Source of the DNA: Trichosporon coremiiforme
Taxonomy: Eukaryota > Basidiomycota > Tremellomycetes > Trichosporonales > Trichosporonaceae
DNA length: 64,000 nucleotides
Direction: 5' to 3'
NCBI GenBank assembly: GCA_039545355.1
Contig: BCJJ01000002.1
Span: forward strand, 769,956 to 833,955
Program-made: the position numbers and the translations under genes
Shown here: positions 26,556-38,264 of the stretch, one piece after another
Position numbering within the stretch: the stretch's first letter is position 1
How the letters are laid out: each line of letters starts with the position of its first letter
Notes under the pieces: model-generated
What the model saw: only the letters and a program-made list of their open reading frames with translations
What the model was told of the DNA's origin: nothing
The model's database searches: none

Positions 26556-26909
26556 GGTCTCGTGGGCGCCGATGCGGTCGATGATGCAAATATTTGGGCA
26601 ACGTCCGAAATCTTGGACATCACTGAGATTGAAAGTGGAGGTTTGAGTGGCCATCGTGGGAAACTTCCGCCGCGCGTCCACTCCGCACGCGTCAACCGAC
26701 ATTGATTTCTGACGACAGGTGTATAACAGCCATCACTCGCACTCATCTTGCTTCGCCGCATAACAGCGACTGCGTCTCGACCTGGGAGAACTTTAACTCT
26801 TTCAATCGGGGAGTCTCCTCCGGAAACATCGACTATCGATTCAGAGCTGATCGAGGAGCGTGTATATCTCAGCTGAGCACGTCTTGAGTGTCAACAAACA
26901 GAGTGAGGG

Positions 26910-28405
26910 ATGGGCGACACCAACAGAGATGCCGAGAGGTATCTGACTGCCTCCCTCGGCGAAGGTAACGCTGTAAGCTAGCTGAGTTGCCTGTGATCCC
27001 TGAAGCTGACTCTCAGGTGACCTTCCGACAGGTTGCGAGGAAGGTCGGAGTGTCTGCGAACACGGCCAAGGAGTGAGTCACGATCGTCGGACTACTTGCT
27101 AATACCATCAGGATTCTGTCCGACTACATCTCCAAGCATGATGCATCTCCGACATATCTGATCTCCGGCCCTCTCCTGCAGGAGTCGGCCGTCGCGCGCA
27201 CCGACCTGTCGGTCGGTAACGTGACGAACACCCAGTCTCTGGCCCACATGTCGGCCACGCAGAAGCTGAAGATTGTGGATATGGATGCTAGGTCAGAAGC
27301 CGGGTCTGAAGCGGATGAGGAAGAAATCAAGGCTGAGGAGAGCTTGGAGAATGAGCCTGAGGTTGTGGTCGTGGAGGAGAAGAGCGAGCAGGTAAGCTAG
27401 GGGCAGCCAACAATCAGTTGACATCAGGTTTCGCGGTGGGGTGTCGTGCTTATTGGTGCCGACGAGCTCGATGAGAAGAAGAAGCTGTTCGCCCCGGATC
27501 AGTTCTCCGTTCACATCTACTCCCTGTCGCCGGCGCCGCTGAGGGTGAGTTAGCATGGTGGGCGGACCTAACTGACGACAGGACCCCCAGCAGCTGTTGA
27601 TCCCCGCAAGGAAACTGCGCGAAAACCCTGACTACGTCAACCCTTCGTTGTACGGTGGAATCACCGGCGAGCCATTGATCGCAGCGTCCAAGCCCCTCCG
27701 TGATGGTGCCATGGACTTTAGCAGCAAGAAGACGGTGAAGAGCGAGCCTGCGAAGGCTGTCAAGAAGGAGACGGTGAAGGAGGAGCCGAAGGCGGCAGAG
27801 CCTCAGCGTAAACCTACTTCGTCCAAGAGCCGAAGGCGCATTATTGAGTCTGACGAGGAGGACGACGAGCCGCCTTCAAAGCCTGTGTCCAAGTCCTCCT
27901 CGAGGACAGCCAAGGGTTCCGCCAAGAGCGCCCTTGAGCCTACGTCGTCGATGGTGAGGGCAGAGGACCAGGCAGCCATGGAGGCCATGGTGGCTATGGA
28001 CGTCGACTTTGACGATGACGACCTTGCGGAGACTAAGCCGAAACCGAAGCCCAGTGCCACGAGCGGCACGCGGAAGCGCAAGCGCAGGCAGGTGAAGAAG
28101 TCAAAGCAGGAACTGGACGCTAAGGGATATATGGGTGAGTGCCGCAGATAATAGATGAGGGTGACCGCTGACGGATCTTAGTTACCAAGGACTACTGGAC
28201 CGAGGAATCATGTTCTGGCTCGGACACGGACACGGAGGCCGCACCGAAACCTAAACCAGTTGACAAGCCTGCTGCACCGGCCTCTAAACCTGCCAGCAGG
28301 CCAGTCTCCCGCACGGCGTCGGACTCGAAGCCGAAGCCTGCACCGGCCAAGAAGGGTGGCTCGATGGGCCAGAGCACGCTAGCCAGTTTCTTCAAGAAGA
28401 AGTAA
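26910..28405 (+). CDS. DNA polymerase delta subunit 3 (POLD3/Cdc27)
   Basis: Non-catalytic Pol delta subunit linking the polymerase to PCNA. Six exons: 26910-26972, 27017-27072, 27112-27391, 27428-27544, 27582-28134, 28182-28405; 430 residues. The N-terminal ~150 residues carry the winged-helix features of the family (RYLTASLGEGNAVTFRQVAR and VSANTAKEILSDY). The middle is a long disordered Lys/Glu/Pro/Ser region. The C-terminus ends with the PCNA-interaction box QSTLASFFKKK, the diagnostic feature. A LIPARKLRENPDY segment lies near residue 175. All introns are 37-47 nt. Confidence 0.9.
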
Positions 28406-29519
28406 CGTCATCGTCACTCGCCTGTAAGACTAGTATGTAATATGAGTGCACCTGTGACTCCGCAGCGTGAGTGGGGAACACTGTGCATGCCGGATGACCG
28501 TGATGATCGCAACGTACGTCTGCCGGGCACAGTAACCAGACCGAACACCGACGTATGGATCTATGGAGATAAGGAGGGAAGCTGTATGTTTACATCCGGA
28601 AGCTGTGTGCTGTGCTCGAAGATGGAAAAAAGCGATGCTATGATTGTGGAGTGTTCTTGGCACAGACTTGCATGTCGCAGCCAAAGTCTAAAGGCGTTGC
28701 GGAGGCGGCCCATAGCGGTGTGACGAACGTTATTTTGGCTGGGACACGGCCACGCGTCGTCAGGGCGCTATAGGGCTTGCAGGGTTGAAGGCCCAGAGAT
28801 TAGGCACCGCCCCGCGTTCTGCGTCCTTGGGCACTGGCCATTGTGAAAGATCGTTGGAGGCGTGGGAGATCTGGTCCCTGTGTCAGGCGCGCTATGCGCT
28901 ACGGCGTACGCGCACCAGGTCTTCGATCCTCGCGGTCCTCAGCCTGAATTGCATGTCCTCCGCCCGGCCAGCCTGGCCATTGCAGCCTCACGCACTTGCA
29001 TGCCCCTGGACCTGGGGCCTGGCGGACGGTACACCAAAGGTTGTGCAGCGGGCGGGTGCTGGTTGCTGGCCGTATGGCCGTGCTGGCGGGCCGGCGAGGG
29101 CGGCCAACGGCACCGCGACCACCACCCAGTGACCGCAAGGTGCATCGCTTCTCGCGCCCCCTCTCATTTATTGTTTCTGATCCTTCGATCCCTCCTCCTC
29201 TCATCTTGCACACTCACGACTACCCCTGCACCCGTCTTGCAAGGCTTGCACCATCGCCTCCGTTGTCCTGCTCCGAACGCGGTCGCGACCATCGTTCTTG
29301 ATCTCAAGCAAAGATATAGGCTCGCCTCATTTGTCGGTCTCTTAGGCACATCCGTATCAGCAACCACCCCACCGGCCCTGGTCCTCGCCTGAATTCTCCT
29401 CCACATCCCATAACGACGGCCACGCGTTAGTTGTCCTTCCTCGTCGCTGTCTCACTTCGCCCCTCTGTCAAAACACTTCTCTTCCTTCCTCTCCTACTCT
29501 CGCCAGCGACAACCCCAAC
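28406..29519. other. Long 5' region of the chitin synthase gene
   Basis: About 1.1 kb with no supported gene. The last ~350 nt are strongly pyrimidine-rich (CTCTCATTT and CTCCTCCTCTC runs), consistent with a long leader or core promoter. Small open frames (for example from 28442 and 28862) lack coding character. Upstream ATGs in the leader could act as uORFs but cannot be judged without transcript data. Confidence 0.5.
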
Positions 29520-32465
29520 ATGCAGCCGGGCGACATCTACGCGCCGCCTCCTGGCAGCCAGGCCCGCCGCGGTGACCCGTACGCTTCGCCGACGCAAAAC
29601 CCGCAGCGTCCTCCGCCCGTTCCCCCCGCGCCTGGGCAGTACGGTCACCACCACACCGCTTCTGACCCGTTCGAGGAACCGTCGCGCTATGACTCGCCAG
29701 CACCGGTGCCGCCGCCTGTTCCTCCTCCTCCCGCTGGAACGCTGGGGTTGCCCGAACCATACGAGCCTGGCCATGCTGGGTCTAACGTCTCCCTCAATCA
29801 GCCGTACCTCCCGGACACTCGCCTTCAGAGCCCCCCGCCGCTCCAGCACATGAACAGCAACTACGGCGACGTCGGCTACCCGCCGCCGCCCTCGTCCTAC
29901 GTTGGACAGCATGAGGAGGACTACAACGACAACGCCCCGTTATTAAACCAGGGCCAGCCCGGCGCCTACGGTATCCCTGCCTACCAGCTGACGGATGATG
30001 GAGCTATCCCCATGACGCAGGTCAACCACGGCCATGGCTATACCCCTCCCATTCCCCAGTCCGGGCCGCCGGTAACGATGCAGGGCATTCGTTTCGATGA
30101 CCCGTACGGCGACGGTCCGCACGACGAGGAGCAGCCTCGCATTCACTACGGTCCCCTCCCGACGCGACAGATCCGACGAAACAAGACGCAGAAGCGTGTC
30201 CAGCTGTTCCAAGGTCACCTCGTGCTCGACGTCGATGTTCCGAGTAAGCTGCTGGAGAAGTGCCCCATCAAGGAGGGCAACGAGTTCACCAAGATGCGCT
30301 ACACGGCCGTCACCTGCGACCCCGACGACTTCGTTCGGGATCAGTACACGCTCCGCCAGAGACTCTACAATCCTCCCCGTCAAACGGAACTGTTCATCGT
30401 CGTGACGATGTACAACGAGGACGACGAGCTTTTCTGCCGTACCATGTATGGCGTCATGCAGAATATCGCCAACCTCTGTAACCGTGGCTCGAAGTCCACC
30501 TGGTCGAAAGACGGCTGGCAGAAGGTGAGTTTGTTGACAGAAGGGGTTTCGCTGATCGGCAGGTCGTTGTTTGTATTGTCTCAGACGGGCGTATGAAGAT
30601 CAACCCGAGAACGAGGTCGGTTCTTGCCGCGCTCGGTGTCTACCAGGATGGCATCGGTACCAACGTTGTCAACGGCAAGCCCGTCACTGCGCATCTGTAC
30701 GAGTACACCACTCAGCGTAAGTTGCCCGGACCGAATGTCGCTAACACGCCCAGTGTACATCAACAAGGACCGCTCGATCGTCGGAGCTGCGAGCAAGAAG
30801 GCTGGCAAGGTCGTGCCCGTCCAGCTGCTGTTCTGTCTGAAGGAGAAGAACCAGAAGAAGATCAACTCGCACCGCTGGTTTTTCAATGCCTTCGGCCAGG
30901 CGCTGAACCCCAACGTTTGCGTTCTTCTCGACGTCGGTACGCAACCTGGTCCGGACTCGATCTACCATCTGTGGAAGGCGTTCGATATCAACTCGGCGTG
31001 CGGTGGCGCGTGCGGAGAGATTGTCGCTCTGAAGGGCAAGCTGTGGCACAACCTCCTGAACCCGCTGGTCGCCGCCCAGAACTTCGAGTACAAGATGTCC
31101 AACATTCTGGACAAGCCGCTCGAGTCGGTCTTTGGCTATATCACAGTCCTGCCCGGTGCCTTCTCTGCGTACCGCTACATTGCCATCAAGAACGACCCTG
31201 TGACTGGTGAAGGTCCCCTCCAGAAGTACTTCCTCGGCGAGACCATGCACGGCGCTGGAGCCGGTATTTTTAAGGCGAACATGTACCTCGCCGAGGACCG
31301 CATTCTCTGCTGGGAGCTCGTTTCCAAGCGCGGTAGCAACTGGACTCTTCACTACGTCAAGTCGGCCGAAGGTGTGACCGACGTCCCCGACCAGGTCCCG
31401 GAGCTTGTCTCGCAGCGTCGTCGTTGGCTGAACGGATCCTTCTTCGCCGCCATCCACTCGATTGTGCACTTTGGCTACATCTACCGCTCGTCTCACTCGT
31501 TCGGCCGCAAGCTGGCGCTGCACATTGAGTTGATCTACCAGATTCTGACCAACATCTTTGCCTGGTTCTCGCTCGGAAACTACTACATCGCGTTCGTCGT
31601 CCTGACCAACTCGATGACGGCGACCGGCAAGGCGTTCCACTACGTCGGTGTTGCTCTGAACTGGTTCTACCTGGCTCTGCTCCTGCTCTGTTTCATTCTC
31701 GCGCTCGGCAACCGACCGCAGGGATCCAAGATCGGCTACACCATTGCTATGGTCGGCTACGCTCTGATCACGGTGTACATGATCTTCTGTGCCGTCTGGC
31801 TCGCTGTCCACAGTATCGAGACCGTCAAAAACGAATCTGGGGGGGTTAACGAGCTCCTCAAATCCAAGGTCTTCACGAACATTGTCCTGTCGCTGCTGGC
31901 CACGTACGGACTGTACATCCTGTCGTCTCTGATCGCGTTCGACCCGTGGCACCTGATCACGTCGTTCCTGCAGTACCTCCTGATCGCCCCCAGCTTTATC
32001 AACGTTCTGAATGTCTACGCGTTCTCGAACGTGCACGATGTCTCGTGGGGCACGAAGGGTTCGGACAAGGTGGAGCAGGACCTCGGTGTCGTCAAGCCGA
32101 CAGAGAAGAAGGACGAGGTCGAGATTGAGGTTCCCGAGAAGGACGAGGACCGCAACGCCGTGTACCTGAATGAGCTCGCGATCATCTCCACGCCGGCCCC
32201 TAAGGAGGTGCCCGTCGTGAACGAGGAGCAAAAGCAGGAGGACTACTACAAGAACTTCCGTTCCAATGTCCTCCTCGCCTGGACGATGACGAACGCGGCC
32301 CTCGCTGTCGGTATCCTGACTGGCGCGGGCAGCTCGAGCCTCGACGACAACAAGGTCGCGTCGACATACATGGCCGTACTTCTGTATACGGTCGCGGGAC
32401 TCGCGTTCTTCCGCTTCCTCGGCGCGAGTCTCTACATGATCATCCGGTTGTTCATGGGCGAGTAA
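29520..32465 (+). CDS. Chitin synthase (class I-III type)
   Basis: Plasma-membrane family 2 glycosyltransferase that polymerises UDP-GlcNAc into wall chitin. Exons 29520-30524, 30563-30716, 30754-32465; 956 residues. Residues 1-~230 are a Pro/Tyr-rich cytosolic tail. The catalytic region starts with [14 protein letters not shown] and [14 protein letters not shown], then has [16 protein letters not shown] (EDR near 566) and [10 protein letters not shown] (QRRRW near 605). At least six membrane segments follow, from about residue 625, and the end is MIIRLFMGE. The arrangement with no myosin head excludes classes V and VII; class III is likely from the [13 protein letters not shown] start, but this is recall. 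Introns 38 and 37 nt. Confidence 0.93.
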
Positions 32466-32695
32466 GATTTGGTAGGGTTGCCGTGTGGACTATATAGACA
32501 TATAATGTTATGCCCGTTACGTGTTTTGCGAGTCGGTGGATCAAGGAAACTCACATACTCAGCAGCAGCCGCAAGAACAGCCGCTCGTGCAGTGGGTTCA
32601 CCGCTTATCGCAGGTCTCCCACGGCCACACATTGGTGCGGCTATCAAGCACCGCGCCTTCCTTCTTGGTTCCGCGGTTCTGCAACTCGACCATCG

Positions 32696-33169
32696 ATGAT
32701 GCTAACCGAGGGGACCAGCATGACCGGGAACAACAGCAAGACCGATCCTCAGCTCTCCCCTTCCATCGCCGACCACCCTAACTCCTCCTCCGTCTGCCCC
32801 GCTCCCAAGCCCGTACCGCTCACCACCCCCACCTCGCCGTTCATCCTGGCCGGCACCACTCAAGTCTACGGCCTGCCCGTAGATCCCCAGACACGATGCG
32901 TGCACTGGTCCGGCCCCGTGGACATAGTAGCCCTCTCGCATCCCTGCTGTGGGCGTTTCTACCCATGCGCCGAATGCCATGATGCCGTCACGAATCATAA
33001 GCGGACGACCTGGCCAAGTGACGGAGGAGAGAAATGCGTACTTTGTGGGAATTGTGGACATACCATGACGGCGCAAGCGTATATGGGTGTCGGGGAGTGT
33101 CCGGGGTGCGGGCATGGGTTTAATCCGAGGTGTGCGCTGCATCGGGAGAAGTACTTCCAGCCTGCCTGA
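32696..33169 (+). CDS. CHY zinc-finger protein, Hot13-like
   Basis: Predicted zinc protein of the family of yeast Hot13, an intermembrane-space factor assisting recycling of the Mia40 import pathway. 157 residues. After a Pro/Ser/Thr-rich 60-residue lead, the CHY domain spans most of the protein: CVHWSGPVDIVALSHPCCGR, FYPCAECHDAVTNH, CVLCGNCGHTM and ECPGCGHGFNPRCALHREKY, with all expected Cys/His ligands. Start ambiguous: ATGs at 32696, 32699 and 32720 are in frame, and the frame is open further upstream without coding character. It ends only 39 nt from the stop of the next, convergent gene. Confidence 0.85.
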   Translation: MMLTEGTSMTGNNSKTDPQLSPSIADHPNSSSVCPAPKPVPLTTPTSPFILAGTTQVYGLPVDPQTRCVHWSGPVDIVALSHPCCGRFYPCAECHDAVTNHKRTTWPSDGGEKCVLCGNCGHTMTAQAYMGVGECPGCGHGFNPRCALHREKYFQPA

Positions 33170-33208
33170 AAAAACCGACGACGATCCGCGCTCCGCTGAC
33201 CAAATAAG

Positions 33209-33796
33209 TCACACGCATATCATCTCAGCGCACCACCCCAGGATACGCCTCAACTGCCCTACATTCTCCTCCAAGCGCTCCAAGCTCATCTCAATGTCGA
33301 TCAGCAGCAGCTCCGTCTCTTCCCACAACCCTCTGAACCGGACATCGTCAGGCGGAGTCCGAACGAACGACCCCAGCTCCGTCTTCGTACTCTCGAGATC
33401 ATCGACCATGGCACGCAAAGCAACGGGAATCACGCCGCACGGCTCATGCCCCAACGCGTACGTTGCTGAAATAGCGCGGTCTTCCAACGACATCTCGTCA
33501 TTTCCACCGGGATGGGCATGAATCTGGGGATGGGGGGCTTTTGCGGCCTGGTGTTAGCTTCGTGCTACAGGGCTGCTCACGGCTTGTACGAGATGCTCCG
33601 TCTCCTCAGCTTTGCCCAGGATCATGGACATGTCTTCCAGCTGCGATCAGTTTCGGCTCGCAGGGAGACTCACATGCGGCTTGAGGCGCTTATGGAAGTG
33701 GCCATGGAGGGCTTGGGCGTCGGCGAGAGCTCGCTTTGCCTGCAGGAGGTCCGGCACTTGCTCTTCAAGGCATCGAGGCTCATGGGGCTCGTTCAT
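33209..33796 (-). CDS. Orphan small helical protein A (cluster block 1)
   Basis: Unrecognised. Exons 33796-33674, 33640-33581, 33547-33209; 173 residues; both introns are 33 nt, phase 0, with CTAAC or CTGA branch sites. Splicing gives one continuous, mostly helical protein: MNEPHEPRCLEEQVPDLLQA, LEDMSMILGKAEETEHLVQA, then RAISATYALGHEPCGVIPVA and a coiled-coil end (IEMSLERLEENVGQLRRIL). The same three-exon layout and an A-x-S/A-x-Y-x-L motif recur in genes at 35.0-35.6 kb and, decayed, at 34.1-34.8 and 41.5-42.2 kb. The start is the first in-frame ATG of the helical part. Function unknown. Confidence 0.65.
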
Positions 33797-34128
33797 CCTG
33801 AAGGAATAGGTGATGAGGGAGAATACGAACATTGGAGCCCAATATGTGGAGCGAAGATGGAAGCTTCGGACTGCGATCATCTGCGCCCTCCTGTACCGAC
33901 GCTTGCGCAGGGCGATCGACGGCGGTGGAAACGACACCTCCACTGACGCTACATGGCGACACTCCTCGCTGTCTAGTCATCGATCTTATTGTTGCGGCGA
34001 TAAGCCTACGCCCCCTTCCAGCAAGCGTTGCCACTCGACGATCGACACTTCCATCGTAACACGTCAACCTCCCATGAAGCTAGCGATGCACCACCAGCAT
34101 CCGGTCACAGCAGTGCATGTCAATGGTA

Positions 34129-34770
34129 TCAACAGTAGATGGTGTCCTTGAAAGAGCCTTTGAGCGTCTCCGCTTGTGCCGCCTGCGCCTCCATGAACTT
34201 AAGCCGTTCTCGACATTGGTCAAGATGGCTTGCGCGGCCTCCTTCTCGAACTTCTTGTCCGGATCACTGTCTGCCGGCGGAGTGCGGTCGAAACGCTTGA
34301 GCTCCTCCCTGTTACCGTCGAGGAAGGCGCGAAGCTCTCGCGTTACCGTAGGGATATGGCCACTGGTTTCGTATTCGCCAACTCGTACGCTGCGGCAATG
34401 ACGCGATCACCACCTGTGAAGGAGCCTACGCCTGCGGGTGGCTCGACGTCCGGCACTTCCTGCTTGAGGTCGTCGAGCTGGTTGTAAATTCAACTCAGAG
34501 GTTGGCGCCTACGTTCTGCAGCAGCTGCACGAGGACGCCCGCCTTGTTCTTGGCTGCCCGAATCCGCTCTTTCCTGAGAGTCAGCCGGGCATCGGGAGTT
34601 GACCTCACGTGCTCGCTGAGCATTGCCGAGTAGTCTGCGTGGAACACTGCGACGGCGTTCAGTTCAGGGGGCAGACGAGGGTTGTGGAAGCTGGGGGCGA
34701 GGCCTGATGACGATTGGCCATGTTGACAGCTAAAGTGAAGTGGTGGAACTTCAGATGGGACAAGGAACAC
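34129..34770 (-). pseudogene. Decayed paralogue of orphan helical gene A
   Basis: Pieces align with gene A: HNPRLPPELNAVAVFHADYS matches its N-terminus; a GTAGGC donor and CAACCAG acceptor (intron about 34480-34515) join QLLQN to LDDLKQEVPDVEPPAG. GGDRVIAAAYELANTKP then matches SLEDRAISATYALGHEP. Immediately after this the frame ends, while the next frame continues with GHIPTVTRELRAFLDG and FDRTPPADSD, matching GVIPVALRAMVDDLE and FVRTPPDDVR of gene A. That is a one-base shift near 34365. A second shift near 34215 precedes the end. No clear start codon remains. Coordinates approximate. Confidence 0.6.
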
Positions 34771-35000
34771 TCGATGGAAGTCTCTGTCTCCAGAGCAGAC
34801 GTGCGTAGCCCAGACCAGATCGGCGCTCGGAAACGTAACCTACGGCGGAGTAAAGCAGCCATCAGGATAAGCTGCCAGGACTGATGCTACGATTGCACTG
34901 CAAGGACACGAAACATAAGGCCCCTCGGCTACAAGTCACGCCAGCGCCCTGGCTGTCGCAAGCTTCTACTATTTACAGCTACTGATGACCCGTCATTTTA

Positions 35001-35587
35001 TCAGAAGGCGAGCAGTTTAGCGAGGCCGCGCTCTGCCTCCTCCAAGTTCACGATCATCTTCTCGACACTTTTGACGCAGAAGTCGATCTGATACGTATGC
35101 GGCGCGATCACCTTCTGGTACGTCACCATACTTTCCGGATCCATCGGCGGACAAGCGTAGACAGCGTAGTCCTCGAGCTCGGCCATGAGGTCATTCACAA
35201 GCTTGCACATCTGTGTGACTATACGCTGAATCATGCCCGCGGGCCGTCCGGCGAGCTTGTACGCACTAGCGAGGACTGCATCCATGGCCGCCTTGTTGGC
35301 ACCTTCCGGCGTAGTGTACTGATATCAGCTACTACCGGAATCGGAATAGCTCCCGAGGCGCCTGTTCTTGTCCGTCCTTTTGACTTCGTCCATGATCGCT
35401 GCCCACTCATGCTTCTGTCTGTCAGCTCATAGAGTCCACTTAGCTAGCTCACGCGGTACCCTTCGTTCAAAATTACGTCGATGCGGAGGATAAAATCCAC
35501 CGAGATCCCGAGGTTGGGGTCGTTAACGAAACGGTCTTCGTCGTCGTCAGTGAACGTAGGCTTCTCTGGACTCTTGAGGTCGTCCAT
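35001..35587 (-). CDS. Orphan small helical protein C (cluster block 1)
   Basis: Unrecognised. Exons 35587-35453, 35414-35336, 35302-35001; introns 38 and 33 nt (the second in phase 1); 171 residues. An acidic start (MDDLKSPEKPTFTDDDEDRF) is followed by helical segments; the last exon begins GANKAAMDAVLASAYKLAGR, matching the corresponding exon starts of gene A and the 34-kb pseudogene. It ends in a coiled-coil-like VEKMIVNLEEAERGLAKLLA. The three-part splicing is required to leave the frame open. No domain recognised; no function assigned. Confidence 0.65.
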
Positions 35588-35963
35588 GGCTGTGGGTGAA
35601 GTGTGAGAATGAGAAGGGAGAAGGGCGGGAAGTGAGTTGATGGAGAGTGTGATGAAGCGAGGGGGATGCGACGTGATCCGCGGGTGAGACCGCTTGTGTG
35701 AGTCTCACGGGCTTTGCACCGTCGCACTCGCCGTTTGTCATCGCGCTCTCAAAATGCCGTCCCACACCACTCGGCGTGCCTCGTCGCACTCGATCCGATG
35801 TACCAGTCGTGTGCCGTCAGCCATCCCGACCATGAGCTAGTTGCGCATACATAAAGCATTGTCTTTGCCTTCTCTCATTCTCCACATTACTGACTCCTCG
35901 TCGACTGACACCATATCCACTCACCTCGTTGCTGCCGATGACGGTGACGGTGCAGGCAGCGAC
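35588..35963. other. Divergent region between gene C and a Lys-rich gene
   Basis: About 375 nt between divergent start codons; pyrimidine-rich near 35855-35900. The plus-strand frame is open back to an ATG at 35841, so part of this may be coding. Nothing else seen. Confidence 0.4.
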
Positions 35964-36683
35964 ATGACCGGCACCGACGACGGAATGGAGGTGGACGAGT
36001 TCCCTCTCGTCGTGAACCACCACCCGTTCACCTTCGACGACATCGACGCCAAGGACATCGAAGCTGACCCCAACGTTCCAGCAACCATCCCACCCGGGAA
36101 GACGAATCCTACGACGAGGTGGGAGCGTGCGGCCCTGTGGTCAATAGGCGGCGCGTCGGCCTACGGAATTCTAGCCTCACCAGCCGTCAAGCTGAAACCC
36201 GACACTGGTCGCCATTGGAAGCACCACTTCCACCTCACCCGTCCCGACGACTACGTCCCCGCCCTTGTGCCCAGGATCACCGGGCCGGTGGGCCGCACGT
36301 GCAAGCGCAGCAAGGCTAGCAGGAAGAAGCGCGCCGCGCGCCGGCGCAGGCTGCAAGCCTCTATGCTTAGCACGAGTGCGACGGCCAGTGGTGCCAAGAA
36401 GGGCACGGTTGGTGAGAAGAAGAAAAGCCGTAAGAGCAAGAAGAGCAAGAAGAAGGGTGGGATGAAGAGCGCGGAGCAGCAGGCGAAGGCGACGGCGAAG
36501 ACGACGGCGAAGGGCCGCATGGCTGCGGTCAAGCGCAGGCTGGCGGATCTGGCGAAGAGGATGGGTGGGCCGCCCATCAAGGGGCTGCATGACTTGGTGA
36601 ACAAGGGGCATAAGGGTGATGTTGGTAGAACCAAAAGATCGCAGGACGTTCACGTCGGGTTATCTGCGATTGTAATGGCGTAG
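35964..36683 (+). CDS. Hypothetical protein with Lys/Arg/Ala-rich C-terminal half
   Basis: Single-exon frame, 239 residues from the ATG at 35964 (280 if the in-frame ATG at 35841 is used; MTGTDDGMEVDEFPLVVNHH looks the more natural start). Residues 1-~50 are acidic. Around residue 60 a WERAALWSIGGASAYGILAS segment is moderately hydrophobic. From ~115 the chain is extremely basic (KRSKASRKKRAARRRRLQAS, KKKSRKSKKSKKKGGMKSAE) and ends RRLADLAKRMGGPPIKGLHD. Such composition suggests a nuclear or nucleolar, nucleic-acid-binding protein, which is inference only. It lies between the orphan cluster and uricase. Confidence 0.6.
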   Translation: MTGTDDGMEVDEFPLVVNHHPFTFDDIDAKDIEADPNVPATIPPGKTNPTTRWERAALWSIGGASAYGILASPAVKLKPDTGRHWKHHFHLTRPDDYVPALVPRITGPVGRTCKRSKASRKKRAARRRRLQASMLSTSATASGAKKGTVGEKKKSRKSKKSKKKGGMKSAEQQAKATAKTTAKGRMAAVKRRLADLAKRMGGPPIKGLHDLVNKGHKGDVGRTKRSQDVHVGLSAIVMA

Positions 36684-37212
36684 ATGGGCAAGGGCACGTA
36701 TAGGTAACGTACCGCTGAGCGGTCGCTCCATAAGACGCCATGCAGACTCTGCTGGTCGGAGACAAAACACTGCCATGAGCAGACGCCAGTCGGGGGACGT
36801 CAGCGGTCTGTAAGCGCTGCCATCAGTGGAGGTCGCTGTCATTCTCACTCTTCGCTCGGGCAATACCTCTACGGCTGGCGTCCGCATAATCACTGGGAAC
36901 ATACAGGAGTATGCACCGTCGCACTGAGCACCGGCACTGCGCTGGACACGCCGGTTGAATGAGAGATGAGAGGCTGTGGCGGCCAAGCGGATGTCAGCCG
37001 GTCGTCAGTGGGGCCGTCGATCTTGTCTTCCTCCCTCACTTCCACAGCTCTTCAGCTCTCCAGAACATCCCTGGCAGATCGCAGACCGCTCTACCAAATG
37101 CGCAGGCGTATGACCTGCGAACTATCAGTGTCGCGCGAATTTTCGGAATTTTGCCGCCCCAAGGTGCCCAAGAGTGACTGCTGACATGTAAACCTTACAA
37201 CTCTCTACGGAA
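36684..37212. other. Convergent intergenic region
   Basis: About 530 nt between the stops of the Lys-rich gene and uricase. No supported gene, RNA or repeat. Confidence 0.45.
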
Positions 37213-38264
37213 TTAGAGCTTCGCCTTCTCCTTGCGCGTGATCTTGGCCTCGATGAGACCTGAGGGGTCGGAAGCAGGCCAGAAGACCTCAGCTCCTGTT
37301 TTTGTTAGCATACTCTGATAAAGATGAGTAGAAGACTTACCTCCCTCGTAGCCGAGACCGTTGTCGAGCTTGAACGCAGTCATGTTGACAGCGATGTAGT
37401 GCTTGTTGGGGAGGGAGTAGCGAATGTCGTGGATGGCGGGGCAGTGGCCGAGGACGCGCTGGGCGGTGTTGTAGAGCGTCGCCTGGACGGAGGGGGACTC
37501 GTCGGTGGCGAAGACCTCGAGCGTGTCCTTCAGGACGGTGGAGGCAATGCGGGGGAAGTCGAGCTTGGCCGCGATGTCACCGACGGTCTTCATCGAGAGG
37601 GGAATGGAGGCGGGGAGGGGCACGGAGTACTGGGTGGTGACCGAGGTGGAGAAGATGCGGTCGGCAACGGGAGCGAGGGTGGTGAGCTCGTCCTGGTAGA
37701 AGTTCTCGAAGGCCGAGCCCGAGGTCTTCATGACGAGCAGGTCCTTGAGGCCCATCTTGAGGTCCGCCTTGAGCTTGTCCTTGCCCTCGCGGCCGTCGAC
37801 GCAGAGCGAGACAGTCTGCTTCTCCGCGCCGTCATGGACGAACGCCCACTTGTGCGGCTGGCCGTCAACCGGGATGCGCGACCACTTCTTCGTGTACAGG
37901 TCAATGTAGGCGCGCGTGATGTGGTCGTAGCGCGTGACAAAATGCGTGCCGAGGTGCAGCGCGAACGCGGCGGGGTCGAGGACGTAGGGAGAGGTCTTCG
38001 CGTAGTAGTTGACAGTGTTCTTGCAAGTGTCGGTGGTGACAACGACAGTGTTGTCCGCCTTGGTGTAAGAGGTCGTGATGGCACCGTCGAGCAGAGCGCG
38101 AACAGTGTACTCGATGCAGTGGTGGATCTCCTTTCCGTTCTTCTTCTCACGAACGACGCGGAGAACCTTGACGAGGTCCTTGCCTGCTCGTCAGCTCCAC
38201 CCCGAGGTTGTCACTGCTTACCGTAGCGGTGGGACTCGATGTAACCAGGCAGGCCGTCAGACAT
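37213..38264 (-). CDS. Urate oxidase (uricase), peroxisomal
   Basis: Oxidises urate to 5-hydroxyisourate in purine breakdown. Exons 38264-38222, 38183-37341, 37295-37213; 322 residues, slightly above the usual ~300. Visible: LVKVLRVVREKKNGKEIHHC, the YTKADNTVVVTTDTCKNTVN motif with the active-site Thr/Asp region, FALHLGTHFVTRYDHITRA, and the signature YSLPNKHYIAVNMTAFKLDN. The C-terminus KEKAKL ends in AKL, a PTS1-type peroxisome signal. A TATA-like box lies ~100 nt upstream. Introns 38 and 45 nt. Confidence 0.95.

Noticed and set aside
28442..28723. 93-codon open frame between POLD3 and chitin synthase
   Set aside because: Short, no motif, AT/GC composition unlike neighbouring coding sequence.
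30741..32231. 496-codon minus-strand open frame
   Set aside because: Antisense shadow of the chitin synthase catalytic exon.
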